From: Caldovatus sediminis
GTDB lineage: Bacteria > Pseudomonadota > Alphaproteobacteria > Acetobacterales > Acetobacteraceae
Assembly (NCBI RefSeq): GCF_014644455.1
Contig: NZ_BMKS01000002.1
Coordinates: 1 to 64,000 of the forward strand
DNA length: 64,000 nucleotides
Direction: 5' to 3'
Part shown: in pieces, positions 56,691 through 64,000 of the stretch
Position numbering within the stretch: position 1 is the first letter of the stretch
How the letters are laid out: the number at the start of each line of letters is the position of its first letter
Position numbers and translations under genes: made by a program
The notes under the pieces: model-generated
The model's input: only the letters and a program-made list of their open reading frames with translations
What the model was told of the DNA's origin: nothing
The model's database searches: none

Positions 56691-56720
56691 TTGACCGCGG
56701 TTCGCTCGCGCATCTATCTT
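56691..56720 (+). promoter_or_regulatory. Sigma-70-type promoter for tssB
   Basis: TTGACC at 56691-56696 and TATCTT at 56715-56720 are 18 bases apart, close to the -35/-10 consensus, and stand out in GC-rich DNA. They lie 46 bases before the tssB ATG and would drive the sheath-baseplate genes separately from tssA. Confidence 0.6.
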
Positions 56721-56766
56721 CGCGTCAGAACGCGGGGCGACCAGGTTTCGGTCCGGGGAGGACGTG

Positions 56767-57279
56767 ATGGCCAGCGTGCATGACAAGCTCGCTCGCGTGC
56801 GCAAGCCGCGGGTCCACATCACCTACGAGGTCGAGACCGAGGGCGCGACGGTGCAGCGCGAGCTGCCTTTCGTGGTCGGGGTGATGGGCGACTTCGCGGG
56901 GGACCCGGCGGAACCCCTGCGGCCGCTCGCCGAGCGCAAGTTCGTCAGCATCGACCGGGACAACTTCAACGACGTCATGGCGCGCATCGCGCCGGGCCTG
57001 AACATCAAGGTCAAGAACACGCTCGCGGGCGACGACTCCGAGATGGCGGTCGAGCTGAAGTTCCGCTCGATCGAGGACTTCGAGCCGGGCCGCGTCGCCG
57101 AGCAGGTGCCGGCGCTGAAGGCGCTGCTCGAGACCCGCGCCAAGCTGCGCGACCTGATGAGCAAGGCCGACCGCTCGGAGGAGCTGGAGGGCCTGCTCGA
57201 GCAGGTGCTGCAGGACAAGGAGAAGCTGGCCAGGCTTTCGAGCGAACTCGGCCTCGATGCGCCGAAGCAGGAGGGCTGA
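56767..57279 (+). CDS. tssB: T6SS sheath small subunit TssB
   Basis: A 170-residue TssB (ImpB, VipA). [35 protein letters not shown] and [21 protein letters not shown] are the family core; the C-terminal helices ([25 protein letters not shown]) mediate ClpV/TagJ contacts and packing. ATG 56767 is used with GGGGAGG six bases upstream, though a GTG just before could also serve. TssC starts four bases after its stop codon. Confidence 0.97.
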   Translation: MASVHDKLARVRKPRVHITYEVETEGATVQRELPFVVGVMGDFAGDPAEPLRPLAERKFVSIDRDNFNDVMARIAPGLNIKVKNTLAGDDSEMAVELKFRSIEDFEPGRVAEQVPALKALLETRAKLRDLMSKADRSEELEGLLEQVLQDKEKLARLSSELGLDAPKQEG

Positions 57280-57283
57280 CGCG

Positions 57284-58783
57284 ATGAGCGCGAGCCAGAC
57301 CGAGGCGGCGGGCGCCGCCGGTGCCGTCACGACCGAGGAAGCCGGGCTCGGCCTGCTCGAGCAGGTGATCGGCGCGACCAAGCAGACCGAGCGCGACCGC
57401 GCGCAGGAGCTGATCAAGGCGTTGACCGAGGAGGCGCTGAAGGGCACCGTCACCTTCAGCCGCAACCTCTCCATGACCTTCGAGCGGGCGATCGCCGCGC
57501 TCGACCGCAAGATCTCCGAGCAGCTCAACCAGGTGATGCACCACCCGCGCTTCCTCCAGCTGGAGGGCTCGTGGCGCGGGCTGCACTACCTGGTGATGAA
57601 CTCGGAGACCGGCACCTCGCTCAAGCTGCGGCTGCTGCAGATCTCGAAGCGGGAGCTCTCGCGCGATCTCCAGCGCGCGACCGAGTTCGACCAGTCGCAG
57701 ATGTTCAAGAAGATCTACGAGAACGAGTTCGGCACCCCGGGCGGCGAGCCCTACGGGGCGCTGATCGGCGACTACGAGTGGACCAACCACCCGGACGACG
57801 TCGAGACGCTGCGCCTGATGTCGAACGTCGCCGCAGCCGCCTTCGCGCCGTTCATCTCCGCGGTCGGGCCGGGCATGTTCGGCTTCCAGGACTGGCGCGA
57901 GCTGTCCAAGCCGCGGGACCTGGCCAAGATCTTCGAGGGTGCCGAGCACACCAAGTGGCGCAGCTACCGCGACACGGAGGACAGCCGCTTCGTCACCCTG
58001 GTGATGCCGCGGGCGCTGGCGCGCCTCCCCTACGGCTCCGCCACCACGCCGATCGAGGAGTTCGGCTACGAGGAGGCGCCCTTCGACGCCGCCGGCAACC
58101 CGAAGGCGATGGAGCACCACGACTACTGCTGGATGAACGCGGCCTACGTGATGGGGGCGCGCCTCACCGACGCCTTCGCCCAGCACGGCTTCTGCGTCGC
58201 CATCCGCGGCGCCGAGGGCGGCGGCAAGGTGTCGAACCTGCCGACCCACGTCTTCACCTCCGACGACGGCGACGCCGACACCAAGTGCCCGACCGAGATC
58301 GGCATCACCGACCGGCGCGAGTTCGAGCTCTCCAACCTCGGCTTCCTGCCGCTCTGCCACTACAAGAACACCGACTACGCGGTGTTCTTCGGCGCCCAGT
58401 CCACGCAGAAGCCGAAGAAGTACGACCGGCCGGAGGCGACGGCGAACGCCGCCATCTCCGCGCGCCTGCCCTACCTGATGGCGACCAGCCGCTTCGCGCA
58501 CTTCCTCAAGGTGATGGCGCGCGACAAGATCGGCTCCTTCATGGAGGCGTCGGACTGCGAGGCCTGGCTGAACCGCTGGATCAAGAACTACGTCAACTCC
58601 AACCCGAACGCGGGCCAGGAGATGAAGGCGAAGTTCCCGCTGCGCGAGGCGCGGGTGGAGGTGAAGGAGATCCCGGGCAAGCCCGGCTCCTACAACGCGG
58701 TGGCCTACATGCGGCCGTGGCTGCAGATGGAGGAGCTCACCACCTCCATGCGCATGGTCGCGCGCATCCCGCAGAAGGCCTGA
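57284..58783 (+). CDS. tssC: T6SS sheath large subunit TssC
   Basis: A 499-residue TssC (ImpC, VipB). The core blocks are [51 protein letters not shown], the handshake-forming middle strands, and the C-terminal [15 protein letters not shown] and [27 protein letters not shown]. With TssB it makes the contractile sheath. AGGAGGG lies ten bases before ATG 57284. Confidence 0.98.
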   Translation: MSASQTEAAGAAGAVTTEEAGLGLLEQVIGATKQTERDRAQELIKALTEEALKGTVTFSRNLSMTFERAIAALDRKISEQLNQVMHHPRFLQLEGSWRGLHYLVMNSETGTSLKLRLLQISKRELSRDLQRATEFDQSQMFKKIYENEFGTPGGEPYGALIGDYEWTNHPDDVETLRLMSNVAAAAFAPFISAVGPGMFGFQDWRELSKPRDLAKIFEGAEHTKWRSYRDTEDSRFVTLVMPRALARLPYGSATTPIEEFGYEEAPFDAAGNPKAMEHHDYCWMNAAYVMGARLTDAFAQHGFCVAIRGAEGGGKVSNLPTHVFTSDDGDADTKCPTEIGITDRREFELSNLGFLPLCHYKNTDYAVFFGAQSTQKPKKYDRPEATANAAISARLPYLMATSRFAHFLKVMARDKIGSFMEASDCEAWLNRWIKNYVNSNPNAGQEMKAKFPLREARVEVKEIPGKPGSYNAVAYMRPWLQMEELTTSMRMVARIPQKA

Positions 58784-58810
58784 CCGCGCCCGCCGTCGGC
58801 CGGCGCGCGG

Positions 58811-58871
58811 CGTTGCGGCGGGGCGGCTCGACGGCGGACCGGGGCGGGGAGCGTCCCCGCCCCGCGCAACG
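58811..58871 (+). promoter_or_regulatory. Nested hairpin between tssC and second tssC-like gene
   Basis: An inner 11-base perfect stem (58840-58850 with 58854-58864, loop GCG) is framed by CGTTGCG (58811-58817) and CGCAACG (58865-58871). It fills most of the 103-base gap and could attenuate or stabilise the mRNA. Confidence 0.55.
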
Positions 58872-58886
58872 GGAAGGGGTGGCGGC

Positions 58887-60425
58887 ATGAGCGGGGGCTT
58901 GCGGGCGACCGTCCTCTCCGGCCGCTTCCTGGGCAACAGGGGCGAGGGCGCGGCAGGCGCGGAGGAGCTCGCCGACTTCCTCGCCGAGCCCTCGGCGGCG
59001 ATGGCGTTGCGCCGCTGGTACGGCGACGCGGCGCTCGGCCGCATCCTCGCGCACGACGGCAGCGCCGAGGGGCGCGCCGACGCCGTGGCCCGGCTCGAGG
59101 AGACGGTGGACCGCGACATCGCCGCGCTCGACCGGCTGATCGCCGCCCAGCTCGACGCGGTGCTGCACCACGACCGGCTGCGCCGGCTCGAGGGGTCCTG
59201 GCGCGGCCTGCACTGGCTCGCCGAGCGCGTGCCCTTCGGCGCGCGGGTCCGGCTCCGCCTGCTCACCGCGCGCTGGACCGAGATCTGCCGCGACCTCGAC
59301 CGCGCGGTCGAGTTCGACCAGTCCATCCTGTTCCGCAAGATCTACGAGGAGGAGTTCGGCACCCCGGGCGGCGAGCCCTACGGCATGCTCTGCGCCGACT
59401 ACGAGGTGCGCCACGCCCCGGCGCCGGGCCACCCGACCGACGACGTGGCGGCGCTCGACGCCCTGGCGGGCATCGCCGCCGCCGCCTTCGCGCCGCTCGC
59501 CATCGCCGCCGCGCCGCCGCTGCTCGGCCTGGACAGCTGGGCCGAGGCCGGCCCGGCCGCCGACCTCGCCAATGCGCTGCGCATGCCCGACCGGCAGCGC
59601 TGGCGCCGGCTGCAGGAGCGCGAGGACACGCGCTTCCTCGCCGTGCTGCTGCCGCGCACCCTGGCGCGTGCCCCCTGGCCGCTCGACGGCGCGCGGCCGG
59701 ACGGCTTCTGCTACCGCGAGCACGCGCCCTCCGTCGCCGCCCGCGTCTGGACCAGCCCGGTCTATGCGCTGGCCGCCGTCGCGGTGCGCGCCTTCGCGCG
59801 CAACGGCTGGCCGGCCGAGATCCGCGGCGCGGCGATCGCCGAGGAGGCCGAGGGCGGCGTGGTGGACGAGATCGTCGAGGAGCGCTTCTCCTCCGACCCG
59901 CCGGGCCGGACCGCGCGCCCGCCGGTCGAGCTCGCCCTCACCGACGAACAGGAGCGGCTGGCGATCGAGGCCGGCCTGCTGCCCTTCATCGGGCTCGAGG
60001 GCCTGCCCGAGGGGACCTTCGCCGCCGCCCCCTCGCTGCACCGCCCGCCGCGCATGGCCGGCGAGGCGGCGGACGCCAACCAGCGGCTCTCGGCGCAGTT
60101 CAACGCGATGCTCTGCGTCAGCCGCTTCGCCCACTGCATCAAGCTGATGGGCCGCGACATGGTCGGCGCCTTCCGCACCGCCGAGGACATCCAGGGCCGC
60201 CTGCAGCGCTGGCTCGCCGAGTTCACCAACTCCTCCGGCAGCGCCGCGGGCGAGATGGGCGCGCGCTACCCGCTGCGCTCCGCCCGCGTCGAGGTGCGCG
60301 AGAAGCCGGGCAAGCCCGGCGTCTTCGGCTGCGTCATCCAGCTCCAGCCGCACTATCAGCTCGACGAGGTGGGCGCGGCCTTCCGCCTCGTCACCGACCT
60401 CCAGGCCGCGAGGGCTGCCGCATGA
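58887..60425 (+). CDS. impD: Second TssC-family protein (ImpD/TssC40-like)
   Basis: A 512-residue TssC paralogue. Shared blocks are [52 protein letters not shown] and SARVEVREKPGKPGVFGCVIQLQPH. It has a distinct N-terminus of about 80 residues and diverges in the middle (SSDPPGRTARPPVEL insert). The imp operon of rhizobia and Agrobacterium carries the same pair (ImpC and ImpD), so this is an ancient duplication rather than an assembly artefact. GGAAGGGG precedes ATG 58887 by about nine bases. The stop overlaps tagJ. It may build a baseplate-proximal or cap layer of the sheath; function is not settled. Confidence 0.92.
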   Translation: MSGGLRATVLSGRFLGNRGEGAAGAEELADFLAEPSAAMALRRWYGDAALGRILAHDGSAEGRADAVARLEETVDRDIAALDRLIAAQLDAVLHHDRLRRLEGSWRGLHWLAERVPFGARVRLRLLTARWTEICRDLDRAVEFDQSILFRKIYEEEFGTPGGEPYGMLCADYEVRHAPAPGHPTDDVAALDALAGIAAAAFAPLAIAAAPPLLGLDSWAEAGPAADLANALRMPDRQRWRRLQEREDTRFLAVLLPRTLARAPWPLDGARPDGFCYREHAPSVAARVWTSPVYALAAVAVRAFARNGWPAEIRGAAIAEEAEGGVVDEIVEERFSSDPPGRTARPPVELALTDEQERLAIEAGLLPFIGLEGLPEGTFAAAPSLHRPPRMAGEAADANQRLSAQFNAMLCVSRFAHCIKLMGRDMVGAFRTAEDIQGRLQRWLAEFTNSSGSAAGEMGARYPLRSARVEVREKPGKPGVFGCVIQLQPHYQLDEVGAAFRLVTDLQAARAAA

Positions 60426-61234
60426 GCGCGATCCGAACCGCCTTCGAGGCCGGCGACCTCCAGGGGGCGGTCGCCGCCGCCAACGCCGCCGTCAAGTCCG
60501 CCCCGCGCGACTTCGGCGCGCGCTGGGTGCTCGCCGAGATGCTGCTCTTCGCGGGCGAGCTCGAGCGCGCCGACCGCATCCTCGACGCCGTGATCGCCGA
60601 GGAGCCGTCGCCGGCGGTGCTCGAGTTCCGCCGCCTGCTGCGCGCGGCGGAGCACCGCCGGCGCGTGTTCGGCAAGGAGGGCGCGGCGCCGAAGCTGCAG
60701 GGCGAGGAGGCGACGGCGGCGCAGACCGCCTGCCTGCGCGCCCTCGTCGAGCTGCGCGCGGGCAACCCGGAGGCCGCCGCCGCCGCCGCCGCCGAGGCCG
60801 AGGAGCGCCGCCCGCGCGTCCCCGGCACGCACAGGCCGGCCGGCCCGGGCGCCGCGCCGGTCGCCTTCGACGACCTGCGCGACGCCGACGACCTGTTCTC
60901 GCCCTTCCTCGAGGCCCTGACCATGGCCGGCGACTACATGTGGATCCCGCTCGAGCGCGTCCGCACCCTCGAGTTCGAGGCGCCGAAGCGGCCGCGCGAC
61001 CTGTGCTGGCGCCGCGCCAGCATCGAGATGAAGGACGGGCAGGAGGGGGTGATCTACGTCCCCGCCATCTATCCCTGGGGCGATGGCGGCATGCCGGACG
61101 GGCTCCGGCTCGGCCGCACCACCGACTGGCTCGATTCCGGCGGCGGCCCGGTGCGCGGCCTCGGCCAGCGCGTGCTGCTGGCCGGCGAGGAGGCGCTGCC
61201 GCTGAACGAGGCCGGCGCGCTGCACTTCGCATGA
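60422..61234 (+). CDS. tagJ: T6SS accessory protein TagJ (ImpE)
   Basis: A 270-residue ImpE-family protein. The N-terminal TPR-like helices begin MSAIRTAFEAGDLQGAVAAANAAVKSAPRD, typical of TagJ, and the C-terminal beta-rich domain has MAGDYMWIPLERVRTLEFEAPKRPRDLCWR and EGVIYVPAIYPW. In other species TagJ binds the TssB N-terminal helix and assists ClpV. An Ala/Pro-rich linker near residue 120-145 is longer than usual. Its ATG overlaps the previous TGA. Confidence 0.93.
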   Translation: MSAIRTAFEAGDLQGAVAAANAAVKSAPRDFGARWVLAEMLLFAGELERADRILDAVIAEEPSPAVLEFRRLLRAAEHRRRVFGKEGAAPKLQGEEATAAQTACLRALVELRAGNPEAAAAAAAEAEERRPRVPGTHRPAGPGAAPVAFDDLRDADDLFSPFLEALTMAGDYMWIPLERVRTLEFEAPKRPRDLCWRRASIEMKDGQEGVIYVPAIYPWGDGGMPDGLRLGRTTDWLDSGGGPVRGLGQRVLLAGEEALPLNEAGALHFA

Positions 61235-61262
61235 CCGGCCGCCGCCGCGGCCCCGCCGCGCC

Positions 61263-61778
61263 ATGAGCGAGAGCAGGAAGGAGCAGCCGCGCGTCCGCCT
61301 GCCGCTGCTCGACCGGCTGCTCGACGCCGATCCGGACGCGCCGCGCGACCCGCCGCTCACCGCCGCCTACGCGCTCGACATGCTGCGCGCGGCGGTGCGG
61401 CGCGACCTCGAGGCGCTGCTCAACGCGCGCCGCCGCCGCCTGCCGCCGCCGGCCGGGCTCGCCGAGCTGCCGAGCTCGCCGATCGGCTACGGCGTGCCCG
61501 ACCCGACGGCGGGCAGCTTCACCCAGGAGGAGCGGCGCAGCGCGCTCGCGCGCGAGGTCGAGATCGCGATCCGCCGCTTCGAGCCGCGGCTGACCCACGT
61601 CTCGGTGCAGCTCCGCCGGCTCGACCGCGAGCTGATCGACCGCTCGCTCCGCATCCGCATCGACGCCATCCTGCGCACCGACCCGGTGCCGGAGCAGGTG
61701 AGCTTCGAGACCGTCGTGCGCCCGACCACCCTCGACGTCACGGTGCGCGAGGGCGCGGGCGGCGGCAGCGGCGGCTGA
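61263..61778 (+). CDS. tssE: T6SS baseplate protein TssE (gp25-like)
   Basis: A 171-residue TssE (ImpF). LPLLDRLLD at the start, RRDLEALLNARR, and the gp25 core with SSPIGYGVPD, EVEIAIRRFEPRLTHVSVQL and FETVVR. The EPR-type motif FEPRL, needed for baseplate function in phage gp25 relatives, is intact. Twenty-eight bases separate it from tagJ; tssF follows by 14. Confidence 0.95.
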   Translation: MSESRKEQPRVRLPLLDRLLDADPDAPRDPPLTAAYALDMLRAAVRRDLEALLNARRRRLPPPAGLAELPSSPIGYGVPDPTAGSFTQEERRSALAREVEIAIRRFEPRLTHVSVQLRRLDRELIDRSLRIRIDAILRTDPVPEQVSFETVVRPTTLDVTVREGAGGGSGG

Positions 61779-61792
61779 GGGAGGGGCGGGAG

Positions 61793-63628
61793 GTGTCCGA
61801 GGCGCTGCTTCCCTACTACAACGCCGAGCTCGCGGCGCTGCGCAAGCTCGCCGGCGAGTTCGCCGAGACCTACCCGAAGGTCGCCGGCCGCCTGCGCCTG
61901 ACGCGGGAGCAGGTGGACGACCCGCTGGTCGAGCGGCTGCTCGAAGGCGTCGCCTTCCTCGCCGCGCGGGTGCACCACCGGCTCGACGACGAGCTGCCGG
62001 AGCTCTCCGACGCGCTGCTGGAGATGCTCTCGCCGCACCTGCTCGCGCCGGTGCCGTCCATGACCACGATCCGCCTCGGCGCCGCCCCGGGCAACCCGGC
62101 GGTGCTGCGCGTCCCCCGCGGCCTGACGCTGGAGACCGAGCCGGTGCGCGGCGAGCCGATCCGCTTCCGCACCTGCCACGACGTCACGCTCTGGCCGCTC
62201 GCGATCGAGCAGGCGCGGCTCACCGGCCTGCCGCTGGTCGCCCCGGCCAACCCGCGCGCCCAGGGCGCGGTCGCCTGCCTGCGGCTGGTGCTGCGCAGCG
62301 CCGTGCCGGAGCTGCCGATGGCGAAGTACGCGCCGGACCGGCTGCGCCTCCACCTGCGGGGCGGCGGCACCGCGGCGGCGCAACTGCACGAGCTGCTCTG
62401 CACCTCCACCCTCTCGGTCGCGCTGGCCGACGGGCCGACCGACCCGAGGCCGACGATCCTGCCGGCCGAGGCGCTCGGCGCGGCGGGGTTCGAGGCGGAG
62501 GAGGCGGCGCTGCCCTGGCCGCGCCGCGCCTTCGCCGGCCACCGGCTGCTGACCGAGTACTTCGCCTTCCCGGAGAAGTTCCACTACGTCGACCTCTCCG
62601 GCCTGCAGGAGCGCACCGCGCGCCAGGAGAGCGACCGCCTCGAGGTCTTCGTCTACCTCTCGCGCGCGGCCGGCGAGCTGGAGCGCATCATAACGGCGGA
62701 GAACTTCGCCCTCGCCTGCACGCCGGCGATCAACCTCTTCCCGCAGCGCTGCGAGCCGATCGCGATGGACGGCACGCAGTCGGAGTGGCTGGTCCTGCCC
62801 GACGCGCGCCGGCCGAGCGCGCTCGAGGTCTACGCCATCGAGCGGGTGCGCGAGAGCCGCCCCGACGGCTCCCGGCGCGAGGTCCTGCCCTTCCACCGCC
62901 TCGGCCGCAGCGACGCCGCCGCGGCCGACGGCGACGCGCATTCCGATGTCCACTACCTGGCGCGGCGCGGGCCGGCCGCCTCGCCGCTGACCGGCACCCA
63001 GACCACGCTGATGCTGCGCGACGCCGCCTTCGACCCGGCGCGGCCCGCCGATGCCGTGCTGACGGTGGAGGCGCTGTGCTGCAACCGCGACCTGCCCGCC
63101 ATGCTGCCCTTCGGCGGCGGACAGCCGCGGCTGCGCGTCGCCGAGGGCGGCTCGCCGGTGGCCCAGGCGGAGTGCCTGTCGCCGGCCACGCCGACGCTGC
63201 GCCCGCCGCTGCGCGAGCGCTCGGCCTGGCGGCTGATCTCGCACCTCGCGCTCAACCATCTCTCGATCGCCGGCGGCGAGCACGGCGCCCGGGCGCTGCG
63301 CGAGATCCTGCGCCTGCACGACCTGCGCGACAGCGCGGAGAGCCGTGCCGCGCTCTCGGCGCTGCTCGCGGTGGACGCGGCGCCGGGGGTGGCGCGGCTG
63401 CCGGGCGGCAGGCCGGGCGCCTTCGCGCGCGGGCTGGAGGTGACGCTGACCTTCGATCCGCAGGCCTGGCAGCCCGGCGGCCTCTACCTCATGGCGGCGG
63501 TGCTGGAGCGCTTCCTGGCGCTGCAGGCGACGGTGAACGCCTTCGTCCGCACGAGCGTGGCGCTGCGCGGCCGCCCCGGCCTGGTGGCGCGCTTCCCGCC
63601 GCGCAGCGGCACCCGGACGCTGCTGTGA
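61793..63628 (+). CDS. tssF: T6SS baseplate protein TssF
   Basis: A 611-residue TssF (ImpG). The start LLPYYNAELAALRKLAGEFAETYPKVAGRLRL, DPLVERLLEGVAFLAARVHHRLDDELPELSDALLEMLSPH and the ending GGLYLMAAVLERFLALQATVNAFVRTSV are diagnostic. With TssG and TssE it forms baseplate wedges around the VgrG hub. It starts at GTG 61793, preceded by GGGGCGGGAG. The stop overlaps the tssG start. Confidence 0.96.
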   Translation: MSEALLPYYNAELAALRKLAGEFAETYPKVAGRLRLTREQVDDPLVERLLEGVAFLAARVHHRLDDELPELSDALLEMLSPHLLAPVPSMTTIRLGAAPGNPAVLRVPRGLTLETEPVRGEPIRFRTCHDVTLWPLAIEQARLTGLPLVAPANPRAQGAVACLRLVLRSAVPELPMAKYAPDRLRLHLRGGGTAAAQLHELLCTSTLSVALADGPTDPRPTILPAEALGAAGFEAEEAALPWPRRAFAGHRLLTEYFAFPEKFHYVDLSGLQERTARQESDRLEVFVYLSRAAGELERIITAENFALACTPAINLFPQRCEPIAMDGTQSEWLVLPDARRPSALEVYAIERVRESRPDGSRREVLPFHRLGRSDAAAADGDAHSDVHYLARRGPAASPLTGTQTTLMLRDAAFDPARPADAVLTVEALCCNRDLPAMLPFGGGQPRLRVAEGGSPVAQAECLSPATPTLRPPLRERSAWRLISHLALNHLSIAGGEHGARALREILRLHDLRDSAESRAALSALLAVDAAPGVARLPGGRPGAFARGLEVTLTFDPQAWQPGGLYLMAAVLERFLALQATVNAFVRTSVALRGRPGLVARFPPRSGTRTLL

Positions 63629-64000
63629 CCGACGAGACCATCATCGTCCGGCGGCCGGCGCCGCCGCCCGCTTCCGGATCGCCGAAGCCGCGGCCGGGAG
63701 AAGGCGCCGCGGCGGCGCCCGAGGCCGCCGGTCCGGCGCCGCCGGCGGAACGCCAGGCGCCGGACGCCGCGCCCTCGCTGCTCGAGGCCGCGCTCGAGGC
63801 GACGGAGGGCGCGGCGGCCGAGCGGGCGGCGGCGGCGCGCCACGCCACCGCGGCGGGACCGCCGGTGCCGGACGAGCCGGACGATCCGCCGCCCGCGCCG
63901 GTGCTGCGGGCGATGGCGCCGGCGCAGCGTCTGGCGCGCGAGCCGACCCGCTTCGCCCTCGACCAGGCGATCGCCGTCGCCGCGCGCGTCGCCCATGGCG
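63625..64000 (+). CDS. tssG: T6SS baseplate protein TssG, 5' part (runs off window)
   Basis: Only the first 125 codons are present. GTG 63625 overlaps the tssF stop (GTGA). Residues 1-85 are a Pro/Ala-rich leader, TIIVRRPAPPPAS onward, much longer than the usual short TssG N-terminus. AREPTRFALDQAIAVAARVAHG then resembles the first conserved helix of TssG (ImpH). Assignment also rests on operon order tssE-tssF-tssG. Confidence 0.8.
   Translation, partial: MTDETIIVRRPAPPPASGSPKPRPGEGAAAAPEAAGPAPPAERQAPDAAPSLLEAALEATEGAAAERAAAARHATAAGPPVPDEPDDPPPAPVLRAMAPAQRLAREPTRFALDQAIAVAARVAHG

Overview
The window is very GC-rich chromosomal DNA (not computed; almost every third codon position is G or C). 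It looks like an alphaproteobacterium of the Rhodospirillales/Acetobacterales type, perhaps a Roseomonas-like Acetobacteraceae. This rests on gene order (priA / fsa-DUF484-xerC; rnd-kdsD-lptC-lptA-lptB-rpoN-hpf; atpHAGDC split from atpFB; an imp-type T6SS without tssJ) and on codon usage. The species assignment is inference. I see no rRNA, CRISPR array, phage or replication origin.

Region by region. 0.1-0.7 kb holds the frame-shifted relic of a bacteriophytochrome. 0.7-7.9 kb is a cell-surface glycan or small-molecule modification locus in two divergent arms: PIG-L deacetylase, family-2 glycosyltransferase and flippase on minus; CelD-like acetyltransferase, ATP-grasp ligase and metallophosphoesterase on plus. 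7.9-9.0 kb is a graveyard of decayed transposase pieces. 9.0-11.5 kb has an SRPBCC protein diverging from two overlapping short-chain dehydrogenases. 11.9-18.1 kb carries rsfS, nadD, an exported hydratase-like protein, proA, a PrsW-like membrane protein and a di-iron ferritin-like protein, all on minus. 18.3-23.2 kb is the F1 ATP synthase operon, followed by a divergent MFS transporter.

24.7-26.7 kb is a small accessory island with visibly more A/T: a DUF29 protein, an unknown protein and a PD-(D/E)XK nuclease-like protein that lacks an obvious start codon. It lies just downstream of priA. 26.7-31.4 kb has priA facing fsa-DUF484-xerC. 31.5-37.7 kb is the LPS-export/sigma-54 operon (rnd, kdsD, lptC, lptA, lptB, rpoN, hpf), with a near-consensus sigma-54 promoter ahead of kdsD and a hairpin that hides the hpf ribosome-binding site. 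tRNA-Leu(CAG) and hemN follow.

39.5-64 kb is a nearly complete imp-type type VI secretion system in three transcription blocks. Block 1 (plus) is vgrG, an unknown gene, PAAR, tagH, tssK, tssL (fused to OmpA), tssM, tagF and pppA. Block 2 (minus) is clpV and hcp. Block 3 (plus) is tssA, tssB, tssC, a second tssC-like gene, tagJ, tssE, tssF and tssG, the last running off the window. TssK-TssF-TssG-TssE form the baseplate, TssL-TssM the membrane complex, TssB-TssC the sheath, Hcp the tube and VgrG-PAAR the spike. ClpV with TagJ recycles the sheath; TagH, TagF and PppA are the post-translational control set. No tssJ or ppkA is in the window, and no recognisable toxin is fused to the spike.
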